Assembly (NCBI GenBank): GCA_963747425.1
Contig: CAVVFJ010000004.1
Span: 1-46,496, forward strand
DNA: 46,496 bases
Origin: DASUPK01 sp963747425
Lineage (GTDB): Bacteria; Actinomycetota; Thermoleophilia; Solirubrobacterales; 70-9
Direction: 5' to 3'
Positions 1 through 7,765 of the stretch are shown here, piece by piece; the stretch's first letter is position 1; the number at the start of each line of letters is the position of its first letter. Made by a program: the position numbers and the translations under genes. The notes beneath the pieces are model-generated. The model worked only from the letters and a program-made list of their open reading frames with translations, had not been told where the DNA came from and searched no databases.

Positions 1-136
1 CGTCGGCGGCCTCCTCGCGCAGCCGCTCCCCCAGGTGCTGGGTGGCGGGGTTGCAGACGACGAGCACCTCCTCCCCATCCTTTACGGCGAGGCAATCCCG
101 CACCACGGCGCGCACGGCTCGGGCGAGGTCGTCCAT
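1..136 (-). CDS. Aminopeptidase, M29-like, N-terminus only (partial)
   Basis: The gene runs off the left edge; only about 45 N-terminal residues are visible. They begin MDDLARAVRAVVRDCL and continue with VKDGEEVLVVCNPAT. The pattern 'vvr.CL.vkdGEeVLVV' is typical of the N-terminus of M29-type (thermophilic leucyl) aminopeptidases in actinobacteria. The metal ligands and catalytic residues lie outside the window, so activity cannot be judged. The gene follows a sensor kinase on the same strand after about 30 bases and could be co-transcribed with it. Family assignment rests on a short segment and is tentative. Confidence 0.5.
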   Translation of the reverse strand, partial: MDDLARAVRAVVRDCLAVKDGEEVLVVCNPATQHLGERLREEAAD

Positions 137-168
137 GCGGGCAGCCTATTTACCGCCGCCCTTCCGGC

Positions 169-1341
169 TCAGAGGAGCGCGCGCGCCGGCCGACGACCCC
201 GGAGCGCCCGGCGTCCGCGCCGAGCCTGCGGCAGCGTGAACCTGACCCGCGTGCCGCCGCCGTGCTCGTCGAGCCAGATGCGCCCGCCGTGCACCGCGAT
301 GATCGCCCGGCAGATCGAGAGGCCGAGGCCCGATCCGCCGCTCGCCCGCGAGGCGTCGCCCCGGAAGAAAGGCTCGAAGACCCGGTCGCGATCGCCGGCC
401 GGGATCCCGCTGCCTGTATCGGCGACCTCGATTTCGATCGCCTCGCCGGCCCGTTCCGCCGCGACCATCACGCTGCCGTCCGCTGGCGTGTGGCGGATCG
501 CGTTCTGGATCAGGTTGAAGAGAACCCGCTGGAGCTTCTCCGGGTTGGCCTCCGCGGGTGCGAGCCCGCTGGGGATGCGGGCTCTAACCGAGATTCCCTT
601 GGCCGCCGCCTGCGGTCGCATCGACTCGACCGTCTCGCCGACCAGCTCGTCGAGCCAGACCCGTTGCATCGACCACTGGATCTCCCCCGCCTCCAGCCGG
701 GTGAGCTCGAAAAGATCGTCGACCATCGCCGTCAGCGCGCCAACGTGCAGGCTGATCTCCTCCGCGAGCCGCGCTCCCCCGCGCGGGAGTCCAGCACCCC
801 GTCGTCGATCCCCTGGGCCAGCAGCTGGAGCGAGGTCAGCGGGGTTCTCAGGTCGTGGGAGATCGCCGCGATCAGGTCCCGACGAGCGTGCTCCGAGGCG
901 GCGCGTCCGGCCTCGTGCTCGGCGAGCCGGCCGCTCATCTACTCCGCGGCGCGCGCGAGCTCGGCGATCTCGTCCCGTCCGCCGGTCTCGATGGCGCCGC
1001 GCGGAGGTGCGCCCTGGCCCACTGCCCGCAAGGCGTCGCGGACGATCTCGACGTCCGCCCTGATCCCGCGGCTGATCAGCCACGAGGAGTAGACCGGCAG
1101 CGCGCAGGCGAAGGCGAGCAGGGTCGCGAGCAGATAGGCGTCGTGGCCGAGACGAACATCAGGAGCGCCACGGCGCCGACTCCGCCAGGGCGAGGCCGAA
1201 GATCAGAGCCACGCCGGCTGCGAACTGATGCGAGAGTGAACCGAGCCGCCGCCGGTGGCGCGCAAGCAGGTGGGAGAGCACAACCACCGGGAGGCCGCAG
1301 ACGGCGAGGAAGACCGCGGCGGCGAGCAGGTGCGCCCTCAT
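169..1341 (-). CDS. Sensor histidine kinase, disrupted by frameshifts and a TAG
   Basis: This is a membrane sensor kinase partnered with the response regulator immediately upstream. The N-terminus MRAHLLAAAVFLAV gives membrane segments. A HAMP-like linker is followed by the phosphoacceptor box ISHDLRTPLTSLQLL (near 850-890). Then come the N box (LIQNAIRHTP), the G1 box (ADTGSGIPAG) and the G2 box (GGSGLGLSICRAI). The coding frame changes near 1160 and near 770-780. An in-frame TAG at 939-941 separates the linker from the phosphoacceptor helix, where CAG would restore the reading. All catalytic boxes are intact once frames are joined, so consensus errors are more likely than decay. The start at 1341 overlaps the regulator's stop by four bases. 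Confidence 0.75.
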
Positions 1342-2032
1342 GGCTGGAACCGGTAGCCGACGCCCCAGACGGTCTGCAGCCAGCGGGGCTCGACGGATCG
1401 AGCTTCGACCTTCGCCCGCAGCCTGCGCATGTGGACGGTGACGGTGGAGGTGTCGGTGTAGAAGGCGTAGTCCCAGACCGCGTCCATCAGCTGGTCCCGC
1501 GAGAAGGCCTGGCCCGGATGGCGGACGAGGAAGAGCAGGAGGTCGAACTCGCGCACGGTGAGCTGGCGGGCCCGCCTCTGACCGTGACCGTGCGGGCGGC
1601 CGGGTCGATCTCCAGGTCGTCGAAGGCGATCGCCGGCTCGCGCTCGGGCTCGGGATCGCCGCGTCGGAGCACAGCGTCGACTCGCGCAACCAGCTCGGCG
1701 GGGGAGAAGGGCTTGACCACGTAGTCGTCGGCGCCCCTCTGCAGGCCGGCGACGCGGTCGCTCGACTCCCCCTTCGCGGTCAGCATGATCACCCGGGTCG
1801 GCTGGCGCGCGTGCAGCTCGCGCAGGACCTCGAAGCCGTCGAGGCCCGGGAGCATCAGATCGAGCACGACCAGGTCGGGCGCCGCGTCCGTGGCCAGCCT
1901 GAGGGCCTCGAGGCCGTCGGCGGCCACGCGGGTCGAGTAGCCGGCCCGCTCGAGGTAGCGGGAGACGACGTCCGTGATCACCGGCTCGTCGTCGACGACG
2001 AGGACGGAGCCGCGTGTCCCCCTGGCGGTCAC
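1338..2032 (-). CDS. OmpR/PhoB-family response regulator (one frameshift)
   Basis: The receiver domain comes first: the acidic pair is at residues 14-15, the phosphoacceptor is Asp58 in LVVLDLMLPG, and the conserved Lys is in DDYVVKPFSP. A winged-helix effector domain follows, with REFDLLLFLVRHPGQAFSRD and the wing motif TVWGVGYRFQP. The frame changes near 1575, between TVTVRGG and RQLTVREFDL, exactly at the junction into the DNA-binding domain. The GTG at 2032 is chosen because it gives MTARGTRGSVLVVDDE, the usual short leader before the receiver. It overlaps the following kinase gene by four bases, which marks them as one operon. The signal sensed is unknown. Confidence 0.85.
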
Positions 2033-2097
2033 TCATCGTCGGTCCCGGTCGGCTTGGTTGCGTTACAGGCTGTCATGGCTTCTGGGGCCGCGGGTCT

Positions 2098-2130
2098 GGG
2101 CGGCCCGGCCGAGAGGTGGCCGGGCCGCCC
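2098..2130. terminator. Strong GC hairpin between two minus-strand genes
   Basis: A perfect 13-bp stem (GGGCGGCCCGGCC at 2098-2110 and its complement at 2118-2130) encloses a 7-base loop. It lies about 70 bases past the stop of the beta-propeller gene at 2200 and upstream of the response regulator. It probably ends the former transcript. No T-run follows on either strand, so it is not a classical intrinsic terminator. Confidence 0.6.
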
Positions 2131-2199
2131 GTTCCCGTGGATCTACCGCGCGGCGAGCCCCACTGCGCTCGCCGGCACGCCGCCGACCTGGTCGACGGG

Positions 2200-3239
2200 C
2201 TAGAGACCGCCGTTACCGGCGACCCTGAAGGCGCCGACCGAGCCGGTGCCGGGCAGCAGGGCGAACAGCACCCGCGCTCCGGCCGACTGGGCCAGATCGG
2301 TCGGTGTGCTGCCGTCGCCGGTCGCAGCCGCGACCTGAGCCAGCAGGCCGAGCGATCCGTCATGACCGACCGAGTAGCTCGAGATCGAGCCGCTGCCGGT
2401 GTTGGTCGTGTAGGCGAATCGCCCGTTCTTCGTCACCGCGACCCAGCAGGCGGCCGCCTGGTTGTCCGGGATCGACGCGCTGATCGTGCTGAGCGCGCCG
2501 TCGGAGCCGACCGAGTACGAGGACAGGGTGCTCGCGCCGGGCGCGCCACCGAAGGCCTCGGACACGATCAGGTGCCCGCGCTTGTCGAACTCGAATCCGA
2601 ACGGCGTCTGCCCCTCGGACGGATGAGAGACAGCCGGTCCCGGCAGGCCGTTCGAGCCCACCGTGAACGTATCGATGGTGTTGGTGTTCTTGTCGGTGAC
2701 CACCAGCACGTCACCGCGGGGCGAGAACTCGACCTGGGCGGGTCCCGATCCGGCGATCGGCGTCGTCGAGCCGGCCAGTGGGCTGAGACTGCCGTCGTGG
2801 GCGACCCGGAACCCGCTGATCGTGCCGCGCCGGCGTTCAGCGCGTAGAGCAGCCCGCGCCGAGCCGTCAGGCTGATCGGCTGGTCGCCGCCCGACGGCGC
2901 CGTGCCCCTGAGGCGGAGCCCGTGGGGACCCACGGCGAACGCCGAGATGCTGTCGCTGCCGGCGTTCACCGCGTAGAGGAACTGGCCGCCGCGCGTCAGC
3001 GCGAGCGCCCCCTGGCTGCCGAGCCCCGCTCCGGTCCCGGTGCCGCCCGTCGCAAACGACCCGTCGGGCCGGAGCGAGCCGTTGCCGGCTCGATCGAACG
3101 CGAGCACCTTGTTTTGAGAGGCGCTGTTGCTCTCGGTGTAGACGGCGCTCCTGCCGGCGGCCGAGGCCGGTCCCGCCGCCGCGGCAAGCGCGGCAAGCGC
3201 CAGCGCGCCGCCGAGCACCGCGCGTTTCATCGTCGTCAT
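2200..3239 (-). CDS. Secreted beta-propeller (lactonase/YVTN-like) protein, one frameshift
   Basis: The N-terminus MTTMKRAVLGGALALAALAA, ending in a PASA motif, is a typical Sec signal peptide. The mature part has repeated blades of the type GG-Q-FLYAVNAGSDSISAF, RGDVLVVTDKNTNTIDTF and GRFAYTTNTGSGSISSY. This is the YVTN/6-phosphogluconolactonase-like propeller pattern. The start at 3239 is preferred over an upstream ATG because GGAGG sits seven bases before it. The frame changes near 2830, inside the third blade. Such exported propellers in actinobacteria are rarely characterised; a lactonase activity is not supported by any visible catalytic residue. The gene stands alone and is divergent from the RibD-like gene. 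Confidence 0.75.
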
Positions 3240-3298
3240 TGGAACCTCCATTCCTGGGTTGGCCAAGCGCGCCAACCTAGGAACAGAAGGCTTCGAAA

Positions 3299-3312
3299 CC
3301 CTTACGTAAGGG
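3299..3312. promoter_or_regulatory. Perfect 14-bp palindrome, candidate operator
   Basis: CCCTTACGTAAGGG is a perfect palindrome in the 113-base gap between the divergent beta-propeller gene (start 3239) and the RibD/DHFR-like gene (start 3353). Its position would let one dimeric regulator act on both promoters. No regulator gene is adjacent, so the binding protein is unknown. Confidence 0.5.
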
Positions 3313-3352
3313 CTACAGGACGCGAAACACCGACGCTGCCAGAATCGGGCCC

Positions 3353-3898
3353 GTGGCGAAGACGCAGTACTTCTGCGCGGCGACCCTCGACGGATTCATC
3401 GCCGACTCAGACGACCAGATCGACTGGCTGACGGGATTCGAATCCGGCTATCAGGGCCCGGGCGAGAAGGTGCTCGACGCCATCGACTCCTACATCGAGG
3501 GGGTCGGCGCCCTGGTGATGGGCTCCTCGACCTACGAGTACATCCTCGGACATGACTGGCCCTACGGCGAGCGACCGACCTGGGTTCTGACGAGCCGCGA
3601 GCTGCCGCCGACCGAGGGCGCCGACATCCGCTTCCACAACGGTCCGGTCGCCGACATCCATGCCGAGATGGTGGCCGCCGCCGGCGACCGCGACCTCTGG
3701 GTCGTGGGCGGCGGGCCGGTCGCCTCCGACCTGGTGGATGCGGGCCTGCTCGACGAGCTCCTGTTGACGGTCGTTCCGGTCGTCCTCGGCTCGGGCAAAC
3801 CGCTGTTCAGCCGCCCGATCGAGAGGGGCATGACGCTGCTCGGAAGCCGGCCCTTCGCCAACGGGATGATCGAGCTTCGCTTCTCATTGGCGACCTGA
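3353..3898 (+). CDS. RibD C-terminal/dihydrofolate reductase-fold protein
   Basis: This 181-residue protein matches the stand-alone RibD C-terminal (DHFR-like) family. It begins with a strand reading FCAATLDGFIADSDDQIDWL. It then has VMGSSTYEYIL, where the fold binds NADPH, and DLWVVGGGPVASDLVDAGLLDE, the glycine-rich cofactor loop. It ends with the common PVVLGSGKPLF segment. Members are NADPH-dependent reductases of unknown substrate; they are neither true folate reductases nor complete RibD enzymes. The GTG start is the only one that keeps the first strand, and it lies 42 bases after the palindrome. A second member of the same superfamily lies at 44500. Confidence 0.85.
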   Translation: MAKTQYFCAATLDGFIADSDDQIDWLTGFESGYQGPGEKVLDAIDSYIEGVGALVMGSSTYEYILGHDWPYGERPTWVLTSRELPPTEGADIRFHNGPVADIHAEMVAAAGDRDLWVVGGGPVASDLVDAGLLDELLLTVVPVVLGSGKPLFSRPIERGMTLLGSRPFANGMIELRFSLAT

Positions 3899-3921
3899 CC
3901 GCCGGTACGCTTTTCGTCCCC

Positions 3922-3995
3922 GCCGGAGTAGCTCAGTCGGTTAGAGCAGCGGAATCATAATCCGCGTGTCGGGGGTTCGAGTCCCTCCTCCGGCA
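3922..3995 (+). tRNA. tRNA-Met (anticodon CAT)
   Basis: The 74-base cloverleaf is complete. The acceptor stem GCCGGAG pairs with CTCCGGC, the anticodon stem is GCGGA/TCCGC with loop ATCATAA, and the T arm is GGGGG-TTCGAGT-CCCTC. A discriminator A follows and CCA is not encoded. The anticodon CAT fits elongator Met; an Ile tRNA with a modified CAT cannot be excluded from sequence alone. The 3' half (3954-3995) and the next few bases are repeated at 6252 and, decayed, at 13712, marking this gene as an integration target. Confidence 0.95.
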
Positions 3996-4000
3996 TGAAG
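3954..4000. repeat. Attachment-site core, copy 1 (tRNA 3' half)
   Basis: These 47 bases, from the anticodon loop through the 3' end of tRNA-Met and five bases beyond, are identical to 6252-6298. Similarity continues with few mismatches for about 20 more bases (CCTGCAAATCGG is shared). A direct repeat that restores the 3' end of a tRNA is the usual result of tyrosine-recombinase integration. The segment between copies 1 and 2 is about 2.3 kb. Confidence 0.8.
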
Positions 4001-4302
4001 TGCCTGCAAATCGGCGTTTCTGAATCTCGATCAGCACGCGAAATTCTTTTCCGGCTCAGAAATCCGCGCATTGAGATCAGCGCGAATCGTGCCTGGCGAG
4101 CGGGGCGACAACACGCGATTTCCTGACGCACCGACGCATGGTCGCCATCTACCGCTGGCCCGCAAGACGATTGCTCGGAACGAACACGATGGCCGCCGTC
4201 TGAGCGGGACGCCCGGTTTCACGCGAAAGCGGCAGGGACGAACCCTGACCTCCGCAAGCCAACCAGCGCACACTGGTTGACGAGCTGCGCAACCATCTGC
4301 TT
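3996..4302. other. Intergenic region after tRNA-Met, no gene seen
   Basis: The roughly 300 bases between the tRNA and the GNAT-AAA gene have open frames on both strands, but none has a recognisable protein pattern or a ribosome site. The region also lacks the arm-type 12-bp repeats found near the other two core copies. It may be leftover sequence from the left end of an integrated element. Confidence 0.4.
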
Positions 4303-5582
4303 GTGACGAAAGCGACGATCAGGGATTACGAGCCGGGCGACCTCGGTCGAGTCTTGGATCTTTGGGATCGCGCCGACGAGTCCGGGGAGGCCGGTGGGCT
4401 GACCCTCGACCAGGCGGTCGATCTGATGAGCTCGGCCCCTCCGTCACCGTCGTCGCGGAAATCGAAGGCGACATCGTGGGCAGCGTGATCGGGAGCTCCT
4501 CCGCGGCAATCGGCTGGGTGCATCGCCTCACCCTGCTGCCCGGGCTCTCCGAGGAGACAGCGATCGCCGATGGGCTGCTCGCCCGGGTCGAGCAGTTGCT
4601 TGCCGGGCGGGGAGCGCGACGCTTGGGCGCGCTCGTGACCGACAGCGAACGAAGCCGCAAGCACCTCGAGCGCTGGGACTACCGGCCCAGCGAAATCGGC
4701 TATCTGGAGCGCCCGGTCACCGCGACCACATCGGTCCCAACCGACCTCGCGGCGGTCTGGGGACGGACGATCAACCCGGGTCTCTGGAGCGAGCTGAAGG
4801 GCCTCGAGGACGCCAAGCAGATCATCGAGCGCCGGGTGATTCTGCCGCTCGAGGAGCCGGCGCTCGCCTCCCGGCACTCGGTCGCGCCACCGCGCGCCAT
4901 AGTCCTCTTCGGTCCACCTGGGACCGGCAAGACGACGTTCGCCAAGGGCATCGCCTCGCGGCTCGGCTGGCCCTTCGTGGAGATCCAACCCAGTGAGGTG
5001 GCCGAGGAAGGAGCCGACCGCACCGCGACCATGCTCGCCGCGGCTTTCGACCGCATCCTCGAGCTCAGTGCGGCAGTCGTGTTCGTCGATGAGGTCGAGG
5101 ACTTGGCGTCGGACCGTCATGCGGAGCGCCGGGTCAGCCCGAGCGTGACCAACGAGTTCCTGAAGCAGATACCGAGGCTCCGCGAGGCCCCCGAGCACCT
5201 GCTGGTGTGCGCCACGAACTGGGTCGGCCGACTCGACCCGGCCTTTCTGCGGCCGGGGCGGTTCGACTACGTGCTCCCGGTCGGCCCGCCGGACCCTGCC
5301 GCGCGGCAGGCCATCTGGGGTCGGTATTGCGAGGAGATAACCGACCGTCAGATCGATCTGTCCGCACTGGTGAAGGCAACCGACTTCTTCACACCCGCGG
5401 ACATCGAGTTCGCTGCCCGCAAGGCGGCCCAGGCGGCTTTCGAGCGCGAGGCCTTCGGCGAGGGCAGCCATCGAGCCACCACCGATGACTTCCTTGCCGC
5501 GATCACCCAGACGCGACCCACCCTGTCGAGAGAGCTCGTGAACCGCTTCGACGACGACACGGACCGCTTCGCCCGCTACTGA
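4303..5582 (+). CDS. GNAT acetyltransferase-AAA ATPase fusion (one frameshift)
   Basis: The N-terminal 140 residues look like a GNAT acetyltransferase: TIRDYEPGDLGRVLDLWDRAD, then VVAEIEGDIVGSVIG and VHRLTLLPG, where acetyl-CoA would bind. After a linker comes a classical AAA domain. It has Walker A FGPPGTGKTT (about residue 203), Walker B VVFVDEVEDL (about residue 260), the arginine-finger region FLRPGRFD, and a C-terminal lid of the proteasome-ATPase/FtsH type (FFTPADIEFAARKAA). The frame changes near 4430, inside the GNAT half. The GTG at 4303 keeps the full first GNAT strand. The gene lies inside the tRNA-bounded island next to hicBA. The target of either domain is unknown; a protein-remodelling ATPase coupled to acetylation is an inference. 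Confidence 0.75.
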
Positions 5583-5658
5583 CTACTCCTTCGGCCGGGA
5601 CGCTGCCCGCGCTCGCTTTGCACGAGAAGGAGCCGCGAACCTCAGTCGCGCCCTCTCC

Positions 5659-5884
5659 TCAAAGGAGCTTGCGCAACTGGTCCAAGCTGAGTCCGGCATC
5701 GCGCAGGATTCCAGCAAGGGTTCCCTTCCTGACTTCTTTGTGGAGCGGCACCACCAGGGCGTGTCGGCGCCCCGGCTTCTTCAGCCGTACGTGACTGCCG
5801 CGTTGGCGGACAACCGACCAGCCGTCTCGCTCGAGCGCACGCACGACGGACATTGCCCGAGACGACCGGCTGTCTAGGGCTCAC
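5659..5884 (-). CDS. hicA: HicA-family mRNA interferase toxin (N-terminal frameshift)
   Basis: HicA toxins are small double-stranded-RNA-binding-fold proteins that cleave mRNA. The core is complete: VVRALERDGWSVVRQRGSH carries the catalytic His in GSHVRLKK, followed by VVPLHKEVRKGTLAGILRDAGL. Family members normally begin with a short leader such as MSPR-PVVSG before that helix. The same leader (MSPRQPVVSG) is encoded from the GTG at 5882-5884 but in another frame, with the switch near 5850. That GTG overlaps the hicB stop (GTGA). The ATG at 5853 gives a 64-residue product without the leader. The toxin may therefore be intact, or inactivated by one indel. Confidence 0.8.
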
Positions 5885-6105
5885 GCTGGCAGGGCGAACT
5901 TCCGGCGGATCACACCGGTGTCGAGCGACCCGCCGTCCTCGCGAACGCCCTCGACGTAGAGGGCCAGCGCTTCCTCGGCATTCCTGGCGGCGTCGTCGAT
6001 GTCCTCGCCCTGGGTGTGCAGACCCGGAAGATCGGGGGCGTACACGTGGTAGCCGCCTTCCTCAAGCGGCTCAAAAACCAGCTCGATTTCTCGGGATTCG
6101 CTCAT
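5881..6105 (-). CDS. hicB: HicB-family antitoxin
   Basis: The 74-residue protein has the partial RNase H-like HicB fold: EIELVFEPLEEGGYHVYAPD, then LPGLHTQGEDIDDAARNAEEALALYVE. It lacks a C-terminal helix-turn-helix or ribbon-helix-helix domain, so it is the short HicB type. The ATG at 6105 is chosen because it places the first strand directly after MSESRE. The antitoxin gene comes first and overlaps hicA, the order seen when the antitoxin is made ahead of the toxin. The pair reads against the GNAT-AAA gene and lies 150 bases inside the second attachment-core copy. Confidence 0.85.
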   Translation of the reverse strand: MSESREIELVFEPLEEGGYHVYAPDLPGLHTQGEDIDDAARNAEEALALYVEGVREDGGSLDTGVIRRKFALPA

Positions 6106-6146
6106 CGCGATCCAAGGGTACGAAACGCAGCCGCTGGATCCAAACC

Positions 6147-6298
6147 GTGCGTCGAATTGCGCGTCCAACTCCCGACTTCAACACGAACTGAGGGAACCTC
6201 ACGACACCCGAGCCGTGCCTATCCGGCCTCAGATGACCCCTCCTCGCCGTCATCATAATCCGCGTGTCGGGGGTTCGAGTCCCTCCTCCGGCATGAAG
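6147..6298. repeat. Attachment-site repeat, copy 2 (arm repeats plus tRNA 3' half)
   Basis: Copy 2 starts with a degenerate pair of 12-bp units (6147-6158 and 6159-6170) and ends with the 47-base core at 6252-6298 that equals the 3' half of tRNA-Met. The whole block is also found, diverged, at 13609-13760, with the same spacing of about 104 bases between arm repeats and core. The 5' half of the tRNA is missing, so this is not a tRNA gene. Confidence 0.8.
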
Positions 6299-6529
6299 GG
6301 CCTGCAAATCGGACTTTCCGCAACGTGCGAACACGCGGATTCCGAGTCCGCGTCAAGAATCCGCGTGTTGGGGAGATTCGTCAGCTGAGATCGGCTCAGT
6401 TCGGTCGGCAATGACAGGCTCTGGGTTCGCGAATCTGCTCCATGGCAAACCGTGCGTCGAACTGTGCGTCGAACTCAGTCGGGTCAAGGGCCGGGAGGCC
6501 ATGGGACCAGTCTCATCACTCATTCGACG
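6299..6529. repeat. Non-coding scar region with inverted repeat and arm-type direct repeats
   Basis: No gene is visible here. A perfect 10-bp inverted repeat (CACGCGGATT at 6332-6341 and AATCCGCGTG at 6358-6367) is present, and its right arm resembles the start of the tRNA-derived core. A perfect tandem pair of GTGCGTCGAACT occupies 6452-6463 and 6464-6475. The pair resembles integrase arm-binding sites and is identical to the pair at 13609-13632. Confidence 0.6.
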
Positions 6530-7091
6530 TCACTGGGGCGGGCCGCCCTGCGGCGTCGAGGGGAGCAGGTTCTGGCACTTGGCACTCGCTGCTTTGAACT
6601 TCGGGTCGTTCTGGTTGACCTTCGACGAGTCGAACACGGGCCCGTTTCCTGAGGTGTTCGGGCTGGGGAGGTCATAGCCGTTCTGGCGAACGCAAGCCAC
6701 GTACTGGCTGATCTGCTTGCGCATCGCCGGAGGGGTCGAAGTTCCCGCCGCGGCCCTGGGGCCCATTGGGAAGGCTGACGCCACAGTCCTTGAAGGCCTG
6801 CTGCATCTTCTGGAAGTCCTGACCGTTCGCGCCGCCTGCGGGCGGACCTCCTGATGGGGGCTGGCCGCCGGAGCTCGGGCTCGGGATCGTGACTCCCTTG
6901 CCCTCGACGCAGGAGCGCTGTGCGTCGGTGAGCTGAAGACCACCGGGACCGCCGCTGGCCGTCGTCGAGGCGCTGCCGCCCGAGGCATTCGAGCTGGAGG
7001 CGCCGCCGCAGGCGCTGAGGCCTACGACGAGCGCGCCAGCCGCGACTAAGCCCGCATATCGGTCTCCTTCGGAGCCGTTTCGTCCTTGCAT
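6530..7091 (-). CDS. Secreted lipoprotein, last gene of the efflux operon (one frameshift)
   Basis: The N-terminus has a lipoprotein signal peptide with lipobox LSAC (GALVVGLSACGG). A Ser/Gly-rich spacer follows. Two similar modules then appear: LTDAQRSCVEGKGVTIPSPS and, after the frameshift near 6735, ISQYVACVRQNGYDLPSPN. Each has a Cys in an 'aCvr.nGydlPsP' context, and DFQKMQQAFKDCGVSLP and FKAASAKCQNLLPS complete the pairs. Four cysteines in mature sequence suggest two disulfides. It is the terminal gene after the MacB-like permease and the anchored protein at 7128. A periplasmic or cell-wall partner of the efflux pump is plausible but unproven. Confidence 0.7.
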
Positions 7092-7127
7092 TCATCTGAT
7101 TCCTCTCTTTCACTTGGATTGATCCGT

Positions 7128-7765
7128 TCAGGCTCCGAGCATGCTCAGTTCCCGAAAAGCTGGTTGAGCGGCGCTCGACCCCCCGCCCGAGCTCGCCGAG
7201 CCCCCACTGGACCCGCCACCACTGGTGATGGCGCCAGTCGAGGCCCCCGAGGCCGTGGCGCTGATCGACTGGGCCTTGACGGTGCCGCTCTTCCGCGCCG
7301 CGCCCTGAATCACCACGGAATCCCCGGGATGGACGTCATGGGCCTTGCTCTCGGTCGTACGGGTGACCTTGGTCGCGCCGGTGGTCAGGACCTTGACCGT
7401 CTTGCCCTGAGCGTCAGTCACGTAGAGCGTCGCCGGCGACCGTCGCGAGACAGTGCCAATCGTCGAGTTGCCGGGGCCGGCACCGCCGCTGAGAAAGGAC
7501 GGGAGGCCTCCGGACCCGAACGGATCGCCGAGCTGCTCCCGCCATCGCCGCTGCCCTTCTGCACCAGGACCCCGCCGATGAAGCCGGCGACCAGGATCAG
7601 TAGGCAGAGCAGACCAACCCGGAACGGGGTCAGCATGCCTGTGAGGCCGCGCCGGCGATTGATCGGCGCGTGCTCGGCCTCGGCCCAATCGCCATCCTCG
7701 AGCAGCGGATCGGACTCGAGAAACTCGGTCGTTTGCTCGGCTTGGGTTGTGGTCTGCTCACTCAA
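7128..7765 (-). CDS. Single-pass membrane protein with exported domain (one frameshift)
   Basis: A cytoplasmic acidic tail (MSEQTTTQAEQTTEFLESD) leads to one transmembrane segment (VGLLCLLILVAGFIGGVLVQ). An exported domain follows, with the pattern GTVSRRSPATLYVTDAQGKT, then VKVLTTGATKVTRTTESK and VHPGDSVVIQGAARKSG. That alternation of short strands resembles the small OB-like beta-barrel of DUF5666-type proteins. A Ser/Gly-rich tail closes the protein. The frame changes near 7530, between the membrane segment and the beta domain. It starts overlapping the stop of the permease gene, so it is part of the same operon. The function is unknown; an accessory subunit of the efflux machinery is inferred. 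Confidence 0.65.

Noticed and set aside
939..941. Recoding of UAG in the first sensor kinase (pyrrolysine or readthrough).
   Set aside because: The same gene also has two frame changes and no recoding genes are seen; a base miscall is simpler.
2663..2875. Plus-strand open frames inside the beta-propeller gene.
   Set aside because: They are antisense to clear blade motifs and appear only because of the frameshift near 2830.
4031..4273. A small gene on either strand just after the tRNA.
   Set aside because: Open frames exist on both strands, but neither has a ribosome site, hydrophobic pattern or recognisable motif.
6252..6298. A second tRNA-Met gene.
   Set aside because: Only the anticodon loop and 3' half are present; the D arm and 5' acceptor strand are missing, so it is an attachment-site copy.
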